From: Lautropia sp.
GTDB taxonomy: Bacteria; Pseudomonadota; Gammaproteobacteria; Burkholderiales; Burkholderiaceae_E
Direction of reading: 5' to 3'
Length of the DNA: 6,800 nucleotides
Assembly: GCA_013813615.1 (NCBI GenBank)
Contig: JACCRJ010000352.1
Coordinates: 1 to 6,800, forward strand
Shown: one piece after another, positions 1-5,072 of the stretch
How the letters are laid out: every line of letters starts with the position of its first letter
Position numbering within the stretch: the stretch's first letter is position 1
The notes under the pieces: generated by a model
The model's input: the letters and a program-made list of their open reading frames with translations, nothing else
Told to the model about the DNA's origin: nothing
The model's database searches: none
Program-made: the position numbers and the translations under genes

Positions 1-58
1 GCTCCACGCTGTTGGCCTGCCTGATCGCATCGACAATCAGAAGCAGCGAATCGGCGGC
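1..58 (-). pseudogene. Downstream remnant of the solute-binding protein gene, beyond the in-frame TAG
   Basis: Reading on in the same frame past the TAG at 59-61 gives A-A-D-S-L-L-L-I-V-D-A-I-R-Q-A-N-S-V-E up to the window edge, with no further stop. This resembles the helix of LivK-like proteins that normally follows at this point (a D/Y-A-x-x-L-L-x-x-A-I-x-x-A-G-S pattern). The gene therefore most likely ran through here originally. CAG to TAG is one possible single-base route. The rest of the gene lies outside the window. Confidence 0.6.
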
Positions 59-985
59 CTAAAAGATCAGCCGGTTCGGTTCGTTCTTGGTGCGCTTCGT
101 GTACTCCGCCGCAACCTCCTGCCCTAGCTTCGGAATCGTCATCTGCGGATGGTAGAGGCCGAACGAGACCATGTACTTGCCGGCTTCCTTCACGTTCTGC
201 CAGAAGTCAGGATAGTCGGCGATGCCGGCGCCGTCGTACAGCCAGGTCTTCGGCCCCGGGGCGACGCCTTGCTCGTACAACTGGTTCATCACGATGTACG
301 CCGCCGGCGGCAGCATGATGTTCACCACCATGTCCGGCGGATTCGCGCGCAGCACCAGGATGGCCGGCGTGAAATCCCGTCCGGCCCGGTCCAGCGTCTC
401 GTACTTGAAGTCGACCTGCGGCGCCTTCTGCTTGATCAGTTCGGCCATCAGCTTGGCCTGGCCGATGCCGTAGTCGGTGTTCTCGGCGAACGCGACCACC
501 CGCTTCACGCCCATGGCGGCGATCGTCTCTGCCATGGCGCTCGAGACCCGGGTGTTGTAGTTGCCCGGGTTGAACACTTCCGGATAACCCTTCTTGCGGA
601 TGTCGTCGGACCAGCAGTTGGTGTTGACGTAGGGCGTGGTGTAGCGATGCGCCACTTCCATTTCGGCGAGACAGACCGAACTCTGGTGGCCGCCCGTCAC
701 CGCCACCACCTTGTCACTGGTGATCAGCTTTTCCGTGGCGGCGCGACCCTTTTCGGGAATACCCTGATTGTCTTCGTACACCAGCTCGATCTGGCGTCCG
801 AGCACGCCACCCTTGGCGTTGACCATGTCCTTGACGATCTCGACGCCGTCCTTCACCTGGGTACCCTGAACCACCGAGCCCGGCGGCGACTGGGAGATGC
901 TGACACCGATCCTGATCGGATCGGCGGCAAGGGTGGATCCAGCCCACAACGCGCACAGCACAGCAGCAAGCTTCAGTCTTTTCAT
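59..985 (-). CDS. ABC transporter periplasmic solute-binding protein (branched-chain amino acid type), cut short by in-frame TAG
   Basis: This is a type I periplasmic binding protein of the LivK-like family (Peripla_BP_6). Such proteins capture amino acids, amides, aromatic acids or similar solutes for an ABC importer. Residues 1-20 form a Sec signal peptide (MKRLKLAAVLCALWAGSTLA, cleavage near A20/A21). The mature part opens with the family pattern IRIGVSIS, then a VNAKGGVLGRQIELVYEDNQG segment (split here only by naming: residues 55-75), and a ligand-pocket region around GGHQSS (98-103). C105 and C124 could form a disulfide. The ATG is preceded by AGGAGA (991-996) with a 5-nt spacer, so the start is secure. 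The reading frame ends in TAG after 308 residues, whereas relatives are usually about 380-420 residues, and the frame continues with family-like sequence to the window edge. The product therefore lacks part of the C-terminal lobe and is probably inactive unless the TAG is read through. The family call is firm; the substrate cannot be told. Confidence 0.85.
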   Translation of the reverse strand: MKRLKLAAVLCALWAGSTLAADPIRIGVSISQSPPGSVVQGTQVKDGVEIVKDMVNAKGGVLGRQIELVYEDNQGIPEKGRAATEKLITSDKVVAVTGGHQSSVCLAEMEVAHRYTTPYVNTNCWSDDIRKKGYPEVFNPGNYNTRVSSAMAETIAAMGVKRVVAFAENTDYGIGQAKLMAELIKQKAPQVDFKYETLDRAGRDFTPAILVLRANPPDMVVNIMLPPAAYIVMNQLYEQGVAPGPKTWLYDGAGIADYPDFWQNVKEAGKYMVSFGLYHPQMTIPKLGQEVAAEYTKRTKNEPNRLIF

Positions 986-1008
986 GGTTGTCTCCTGATG
1001 TCTTTTTT

Positions 1009-1050
1009 GGGCGGTACGGCGCTGCCTTGAAGGGGCGGTACGGCCCTGCC
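1009..1050. repeat. Tandem 18-bp direct repeat, 24-bp period
   Basis: GGGCGGTACGGCGCTGCC at 1009-1026 recurs at 1033-1050 with one mismatch (G at 1021, C at 1045), separated by 6 bp. The two copies lie 24 to 65 bp upstream of the minus-strand binding-protein start codon, probably in its leader or just downstream of its promoter. They could be paired operator sites or a local duplication. Function is inferred from position only. Confidence 0.5.
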
Positions 1051-1053
1051 GCT

Positions 1054-1082
1054 AACGTACGACAGGCTTCTGTAGTCGTCAA
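1054..1082 (-). promoter_or_regulatory. Candidate sigma70 promoter for the solute-binding protein gene
   Basis: On the minus strand, TTGACG (1082-1077, 5 of 6 matches to the -35 consensus) is followed after 17 bp by TACGTT (1059-1054, 3 of 6 to the -10). Transcription would start near 1047 and run through the second copy of the direct repeat. The weak -10 makes this tentative. Confidence 0.3.
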
Positions 1083-1147
1083 TCCACCGGACACCGTCGC
1101 TCCCCGATCGGACCTTCACCGGAATGCTGACGGTTTTCTTGTCAGGA

Positions 1148-1176
1148 TTCACCCGCCATCGCGACAGGTCTACACT
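1148..1176 (+). promoter_or_regulatory. Candidate sigma70 promoter for the cytochrome b / molybdoenzyme operon
   Basis: TTCACC (1148-1153) and TACACT (1171-1176) are separated by 17 bp and each match the consensus at 4 of 6 positions. They lie about 30 bp upstream of the ATG at 1207. The match quality is modest, so position is the main support. Confidence 0.3.
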
Positions 1177-1206
1177 AGGAGCGTCAACCAGGGGCGAGGC
1201 TGATCC

Positions 1207-2139
1207 ATGGCGCATGCAGTGCAGGACGAGGCACCTTCTCGGCGCCCGCCGCTCCCGGCATGGCCGGCTACCTCGAGCTACCGTTACTACCGCCACACGT
1301 TGGCGGTGCGCATCATGCACTGGGTCAACGTCCTGTCCCTCGCGATTCTGCTCATGAGCGGCCTGCAGATATTCAACGCGCATCCCCGGCTCTATTGGGG
1401 AAAGTCGTCCTACACCGGTGCGCCACCCATCCTGGAGATCTCGGCACGGACTGCAGACGATGGCAAGCGGATCGGCGTGACCAGCGTGCTGGGCCACGAT
1501 TTCGTCACCACCGGCGTGCTCGGCGTGTGGACCGACGCCAGCGGTAAATCCAACGAACGCGCCTTCCCGTCATGGATGACGATTCCGGGCCAGTACTGGC
1601 TTTCCATGGCAAGACAATGGCATTTCTTCTTTGCCTGGCTGTTCTTGTTCAACGGCATCGCCTACGTGCTGTACGCGATCTTCAGCAGGCATCTGTCTCG
1701 CGATCTCGCGCCCAGTCGCGCGGAGTTGCGCGGCATCGGCGGGTCGATCAAGGAGCATCTGCGCTTTCGCCATGCCCGTGGCGAAGCGGCCAGACGCTAC
1801 AACGTTCTGCAGAAGCTTGCCTACCTGACGGTGATCTTCGTCCTGCTGCCGCTCATTACTCTGATGGGCTGGGCGATGTCGCCGGCGCTGAATTCGATTT
1901 TCGCCGGCTGGGTCGATCTTTTCGGCGGGCGCCAATCAGCCCGGACGATCCACTTCGCCATCGCATGCCTTCTGGTCGCATTTGTCGCCGTCCATGTCTT
2001 CGAGGTGCTGATCAGCGGCGTGCTGAATCAACTGCGATCGATGATCACCGGTAGTTTCCGTATCGACCGGGATGGAAATGAACAGCGGGGCCGGCGGACG
2101 ACGACGGCCCGGCACGACCAACGTGCGGGAGACAAATGA
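1207..2139 (+). CDS. Membrane cytochrome b subunit (b561 / thiosulfate-reductase cytochrome b type)
   Basis: A 310-residue di-haem membrane cytochrome b of the prokaryotic b561-type family. It probably passes electrons between the quinone pool and a periplasmic partner enzyme. Four membrane helices are visible at about 38-57, 139-159, 203-223 and 247-272. Histidines suited to axial haem ligation are H38 (in RIMHW), H139 (RQWHFFFAW), H249 (RTIHF) and H263 (AVHVF). The motif HPRLYWG (59-65) after helix 1 and GRQSARTIHF (241-250) are typical of this family. Residues 66-130 form an extended loop between helices 1 and 2. The C-terminal tail (about 283-310) is rich in Arg and Asp and likely cytoplasmic. 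The ATG has a GAGG-type ribosome site 7 nt upstream (1196-1199). The stop overlaps the next start as ATGA, so the two genes are almost certainly co-transcribed and translationally coupled. The specific electron donor or acceptor is not evident. Confidence 0.88.
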   Translation: MAHAVQDEAPSRRPPLPAWPATSSYRYYRHTLAVRIMHWVNVLSLAILLMSGLQIFNAHPRLYWGKSSYTGAPPILEISARTADDGKRIGVTSVLGHDFVTTGVLGVWTDASGKSNERAFPSWMTIPGQYWLSMARQWHFFFAWLFLFNGIAYVLYAIFSRHLSRDLAPSRAELRGIGGSIKEHLRFRHARGEAARRYNVLQKLAYLTVIFVLLPLITLMGWAMSPALNSIFAGWVDLFGGRQSARTIHFAIACLLVAFVAVHVFEVLISGVLNQLRSMITGSFRIDRDGNEQRGRRTTTARHDQRAGDK

Positions 2140-2909
2140 TGAACCTCAACAGCGGCGCCAAGCGGCGGTTCCTCAGGCTCGCGGCCGGTAGCGCGAGCGC
2201 GCTGTTCCTCACCGGCTGTGACCGGCTCTCGAGGACGGAGTGGTTTCCGAGACTTCTTGGCCAAGGCGAGCGACTGAGCTACGGCGTCTATCGCCTGTTC
2301 GGTTCACGCAGGCCGATGGCGCAGGAATTCACGGAAGTCGACCTCTCCCCGAGCTTTCGCAGCAACGGCACCCGGCTGCCGGAGAACGATGTGTACCAGG
2401 CGCTGGCGAAGGACGGCTTCGCCAACTGGGCGCTCGAGGTGGGAGGATTGGTCGAGCAGCCCGTCAGGCTGACCCTGGCGCAATTGCGCGCGATGCCGAG
2501 CCGGACCCAGATCACGCGTCACGACTGCGTCGAAGGCTGGAGCGCCATTGGCAAATGGACCGGCGTGCCGCTCGCGGAGGTGCTCCGCCAGGTGCGCCCC
2601 ACGCCGCAGGCGCGTTACGTCGTATTTCATTGTGCTGACCCGATGGAGAACGGGGCAAACTTCTATTACGAGAGCATCGACCTGGACGATGCCTATCATG
2701 TGCAGACAATCCTGGCCTATGGCCTCAACGACGCGACCCTGCCGATCGACAACGGCGCGCCGATCCGGGTGCGGATCGAGCGCCAGCTCGGCTACAAGAT
2801 GGCCAAGTACATCATGCGTATCGAGCTGGTGGAAAGTTTTGCGAACATTGCCGGCGGAAAGGGCGGCTACTGGGAAGACCAGGGCTACCAATGGTATGCA
2901 GGCATCTGA
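2136..2909 (+). CDS. Molybdopterin-dependent oxidoreductase, sulfite oxidase fold, Tat-like lipoprotein
   Basis: A 257-residue enzyme of the oxidoreductase molybdopterin-binding domain family (sulfite oxidase / YedY-MsrP superfamily). C131 in RHDCVEGWSAIGKW (128-141) is the expected Mo ligand. The C-terminal pattern of RQLGYKMAKYI followed by GGYWEDQGYQWYAGI is typical of this bacterial group. The N-terminus has K-R-R-F-L-R (9-14), close to the Tat motif with Lys for the first Arg. A hydrophobic stretch and the lipobox LTGC (25-28) follow. D29 sits at +2, which in enterobacteria signals inner-membrane retention. Two ATGs are adjacent: 2136 overlaps the cytochrome stop, while 2139 lies 7 nt from GGAG (2128-2131) and has the better ribosome spacing. 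The upstream cytochrome b is the likely redox partner, as in MsrPQ-type pairs, though that cytochrome is of a different family. The substrate is unknown; sulfite, sulfoxides and other small oxo-compounds are possibilities. Confidence 0.88.
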   Translation: MMNLNSGAKRRFLRLAAGSASALFLTGCDRLSRTEWFPRLLGQGERLSYGVYRLFGSRRPMAQEFTEVDLSPSFRSNGTRLPENDVYQALAKDGFANWALEVGGLVEQPVRLTLAQLRAMPSRTQITRHDCVEGWSAIGKWTGVPLAEVLRQVRPTPQARYVVFHCADPMENGANFYYESIDLDDAYHVQTILAYGLNDATLPIDNGAPIRVRIERQLGYKMAKYIMRIELVESFANIAGGKGGYWEDQGYQWYAGI

Positions 2910-2914
2910 CAGCC

Positions 2915-3532
2915 TCACGGCTCCTTCAGGAAGCGCAGGTCCCCGAACCAGGCCGTCACCGTGTCCGCGGTGTTGTCGGTATCGGCGCCGATGGCCAGCC
3001 CATTTATCCGGGGTATAGCGCCACCGAAGGCGTCGCTCCAGTCGCGCTCGACATTGCGGCTGACCTCTCGCCACTGCCTCGCATAGACGTCTCCGCTGTC
3101 GACCACGATCATCCGCACCCGATCGGTGTAGGGATTCCATCCGGTGCTACCGACTGGCTGGTCGAACCCCCAGACGTAGCACAACGCCGCCGCGGGAACA
3201 TCCGCACCGGACAACAGCCGGGCGGCCTGCAGGCGCAGGCGGTCGCCCGGCGACAAGCGCTCCGCAGGCAGGTCGAACATTACATAGAGCCGCGCAGCAT
3301 AGTCGTCCCCCGCCTTGCGTTGCAGGTCCGATCCGGGAAGGGAGCGTGATACCTTCCAGCGCCATCGCAACACCGGCATCTTCGAAGGATCGATGTCGAG
3401 GACGGTCAGCCAGGACGAGGCCGCCGATGACGAGGTCACCTTGACCACCTGCTGTCCGTCATCGGATTCAAGCGCGAAGTCGTTGGCGCGCTTGACGTTG
3501 GGAAGCGTCTGGTGGCGCCAACCGGGTGCCAC
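2915..3532 (-). CDS. DUF3047 family protein, apparently missing its N-terminal export signal
   Basis: Recognised as DUF3047, a beta-rich family of unknown function that is usually exported. Family landmarks are APGW near the start, SSSAASSW (34-41), PVLRWRWKVSR (53-63), GDDYAARLYVMFDLP, YVWGFDQPVGSTGWNPYTDRV (about 119-139), and ADTDNTADTVTAWFGDLRF near the end. The longest uninterrupted frame starts at GTG 3532, with no good ribosome site and no signal peptide. Family-like residues (VPALSNAPPGAVV) continue upstream of this GTG to an in-frame TAG at 3569-3571. The annotated start is therefore probably internal, and the gene may be damaged. It lies downstream of the MFS gene on the same strand. 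It ends 5 bp from the stop of the convergent molybdoenzyme gene. The family call is good; whether the gene is functional is open. Confidence 0.75.
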   Translation of the reverse strand: MAPGWRHQTLPNVKRANDFALESDDGQQVVKVTSSSAASSWLTVLDIDPSKMPVLRWRWKVSRSLPGSDLQRKAGDDYAARLYVMFDLPAERLSPGDRLRLQAARLLSGADVPAAALCYVWGFDQPVGSTGWNPYTDRVRMIVVDSGDVYARQWREVSRNVERDWSDAFGGAIPRINGLAIGADTDNTADTVTAWFGDLRFLKEP

Positions 3533-3631
3533 GACCGCACCCGGCGGGGCATTCGACAGGGCCGGAACCTAGGGCCGGGCACTCCGGCCTGCGACGACAC
3601 CCGCCGTGCCCAGACCCCGCCATGCGATCAC
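3533..3631 (-). pseudogene. Probable original N-terminal part of the DUF3047 gene, interrupted by TAG
   Basis: In the DUF3047 frame a GTG at 3629-3631, 10 nt after the MFS stop codon, opens V-I-A-W-R-G-L-G-T-A-G-V-V-A-G-R-S-A-R-P. That could be a weak signal peptide. TAG (3569-3571) follows, then V-P-A-L-S-N-A-P-P-G-A-V-V running into the intact domain. SNAPPG-type sequence before a GW is what I recall from intact family members, so coding probably extended here. The hydrophobic stretch is short, so the start itself is uncertain. Confidence 0.4.
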
Positions 3632-3641
3632 CCGCCGGCGG

Positions 3642-4904
3642 TCAGGCACGCCGCGCTACCAAGGTGAAGTCTTGCGCGGGCAGCCAGGTCGAGACGGCAG
3701 CGGCGACCAGCAGCAAGGCTCCGGCGCTGCCAAAGCTGACCCAGTGCGTGTCGAACGCCTCGTATGCCCAGCCGCCCAGCCATGAGCTGATCGTCGCACC
3801 GATTTGATGAGCAAGGTAAGCAAAGCCGTAGAGGATGCCGACGAGACGGACGCCGTAGACGTCGGCCAGGATGGCCGAGGACAGGGCGATGCTGCCGGCC
3901 CAGACGAGACCGCCGATTGCCGACACGCCGTAGAGCTCCCCGTGCGTTCCAACCAGCATCAGTCCGAAGAAACCCAGCCCCCTGACGAGGTAGATGGCGG
4001 CCAGGATGTGTCTGCGCGGCAGGACGTCGGAGAGCCTGCCGAGGATCAGCGTGCTGCAGATGGCGACGAGGCCTATGAGCCCTATCCCCAGCGAACTCGT
4101 CGTGGAGTCGAAGCCGTGGTCCATCAGCATCGGCATGCCGTGCGTCCCGATCAGGTTCATGCTGAACCCGCAGGCGAACAAGCCGAAGCTGATCTTCCAG
4201 AAAGGGGCAGTGCGCACCGCGCCCCGGAACTGAAGGGTCGGGGTCGCACGGGGCACGGCCTGGGCCTGTTTCATCTGGTCCGGAATCAGGTCGGCGTGCG
4301 CAGGCGCATCGTCGCGGACCACCAGTATGGCCGCGGGGACGGTTAGCGCCGCGAAGACGGCGGCGTAGCCAAGCAGGGTCATTTGCCAGCCCGCCGCGGC
4401 GATCGAGATGGTCAGCGCCGGCGTCATGATCGCGATGCCCGCCATCGAGCCGGTGGAAAGAAAGAACAGGGCCATCCCACGGCGGCGCATGAACCAGTGG
4501 CTGATTACCGGCGCGAATGCGACCGGGCTGGTAAAGGCGAGGCCGAAGGACATCAGGACGCCGAAGGCGAGCAGGAAGCTGACGGGATCGCGCGCATTCA
4601 CGGTCCAGATCGTCGAGACGACGACGATCGCAACACCCAGCAGCAGGACGAAGCGCGTGCCACGCCTGGCGACGAGATACCCGGCAAGCGGCATTCCAAG
4701 TCCGTAGCAGAGCATGCCGATGGCGACGATGCTGGCAAGCAGGCTGCGACTATAACCGAGGTCGTTGGCCATGGGCAGAAAGAAGGGGCCAATGCCCATC
4801 CGCATGCCAACGGTGAGCAGGGTCACCAGCGTTGCGGCCGCGACGATGTTCCATCCGAAGTACCACTTCCCAGGACCGCTGCCAGCCAATTCGACCTCCC
4901 CCAT
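3642..4904 (-). CDS. Major facilitator superfamily transporter, probably for an organic or sugar acid
   Basis: A 420-residue MFS carrier of the inner membrane with the usual twelve hydrophobic segments in two halves. They are split by a hydrophilic loop at about 200-230 (DDAPAHADLIPDQMKQAQ). The MFS motif A is seen twice in loop form: G75-Y-L-V-A-R-R-G-T-R84 between helices 2 and 3, and GRLSDVLPRRH between helices 8 and 9. Overall style resembles the monocarboxylate / oxalate-formate type carriers. Its start lies 168 bp from the divergent enolase-superfamily gene, which suggests that it imports that enzyme's substrate. The ATG at 4904 has only a weak ribosome site (GAGA). A strong GGGGGAGG lies inside the frame, 5 nt before a TTG at codon 6 (4889-4887), which is an alternative start that changes only the short cytoplasmic N-terminus. 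DUF3047 follows on the same strand, so the two may share a transcript. Substrate assignment is inference. Confidence 0.88.
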   Translation of the reverse strand: MGEVELAGSGPGKWYFGWNIVAAATLVTLLTVGMRMGIGPFFLPMANDLGYSRSLLASIVAIGMLCYGLGMPLAGYLVARRGTRFVLLLGVAIVVVSTIWTVNARDPVSFLLAFGVLMSFGLAFTSPVAFAPVISHWFMRRRGMALFFLSTGSMAGIAIMTPALTISIAAAGWQMTLLGYAAVFAALTVPAAILVVRDDAPAHADLIPDQMKQAQAVPRATPTLQFRGAVRTAPFWKISFGLFACGFSMNLIGTHGMPMLMDHGFDSTTSSLGIGLIGLVAICSTLILGRLSDVLPRRHILAAIYLVRGLGFFGLMLVGTHGELYGVSAIGGLVWAGSIALSSAILADVYGVRLVGILYGFAYLAHQIGATISSWLGGWAYEAFDTHWVSFGSAGALLLVAAAVSTWLPAQDFTLVARRA

Positions 4905-5004
4905 ATTTCTGTCTCGGTCAGCGTTGCGTCGCGCCGATGTCGCCCGGACCGAGCGAGCTGACGATCCTGTTGGTCGTGTCGTCGGTGCGGATCAAATGCT
5001 AGTG

Positions 5005-5028
5005 CAGAGAGGGTTTCTGCGCTCTCTG
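5005..5028. promoter_or_regulatory. Candidate operator: 7-bp inverted repeat with 10-bp spacer
   Basis: CAGAGAG (5005-5011) and CTCTCTG (5022-5028) are perfect inverted repeats separated by 10 bp. The element ends 4 bp before the -10 box at 5033, so a bound dimer would cover the -35 zone and could block RNA polymerase. Regulator family cannot be told from the sequence. Confidence 0.45.
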
Positions 5029-5029
5029 T

Positions 5030-5038
5030 TGCTATATT
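5030..5038 (+). promoter_or_regulatory. Extended -10 promoter of the enolase-superfamily gene
   Basis: TGCTATATT carries the TGn extension (5030-5032) directly before TATATT (5033-5038, 5 of 6 matches to the consensus). No good -35 is present at 16-18 bp, which is usual for extended -10 promoters. Transcription would begin near 5045, giving a leader of about 28 nt that includes the ribosome site. Confidence 0.5.
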
Positions 5039-5057
5039 CGCTGCAGCGAAGACACCT

Positions 5058-5065
5058 GGAGAGGA
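5058..5065 (+). promoter_or_regulatory. Strong ribosome binding site fixing the start at 5073
   Basis: GGAGAGGA lies 7 nt before the ATG at 5073, an ideal spacing. It supports this start over later in-frame ATG codons. Confidence 0.7.
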
Positions 5066-5072
5066 TCACGCC

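Larger units (their letters stand above)
986..1206. other. Divergent intergenic region between solute-binding protein and cytochrome b genes
   Basis: This 221-bp stretch lies between two divergently read start codons and has no convincing ORF of its own. It holds a tandem 18-bp direct repeat next to the minus-strand gene and weak sigma70-like promoter candidates in each direction. It also has a short hairpin-capable element at 1062-1073 (ACAG-GCTT-CTGT). The heptamer CGACAGG occurs twice, near 1060 and 1162. No riboswitch or RNA gene is recognisable. Confidence 0.6.
4905..5072. other. Divergent control region between MFS and enolase-superfamily genes
   Basis: This 168-bp region separates two start codons facing outward and carries no supported gene. 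The half nearest the plus-strand gene holds an inverted repeat, an extended -10 promoter and a strong ribosome site. For the MFS side I found only a weak -10-like TAGCAT (5001-4996, minus strand) without a convincing -35. The arrangement suits a regulator that controls both genes, but no regulator gene is inside the window. Confidence 0.6.

Noticed and set aside
149..1030. Long plus-strand ORF (293 codons) opposite the solute-binding protein gene
   Set aside because: It is a high-GC antisense shadow. Its translation is rich in Arg, His and Val without domain motifs, while the minus-strand frame has a signal peptide, a ribosome site and a clear family pattern.
1127..1145. CTGAC-N9-GTCAG inverted repeat upstream of the cytochrome b gene
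   Set aside because: It has only 5-bp arms with no extension and no relation to a promoter element. Such repeats arise readily by chance.
2906..2929. Possible bidirectional terminator between the convergent molybdoenzyme and DUF3047 genes
   Set aside because: Only AGCC-TCAC-GGCT with an imperfect outer CTGA/TCAG pairing is present, and there is no T-run on either strand. It is too weak to call.
2304..3140. Minus-strand ORF of 278 codons across the molybdoenzyme and DUF3047 3' ends
   Set aside because: It overlaps two well-supported genes and has no motif. It is explained by GC-rich codon bias.
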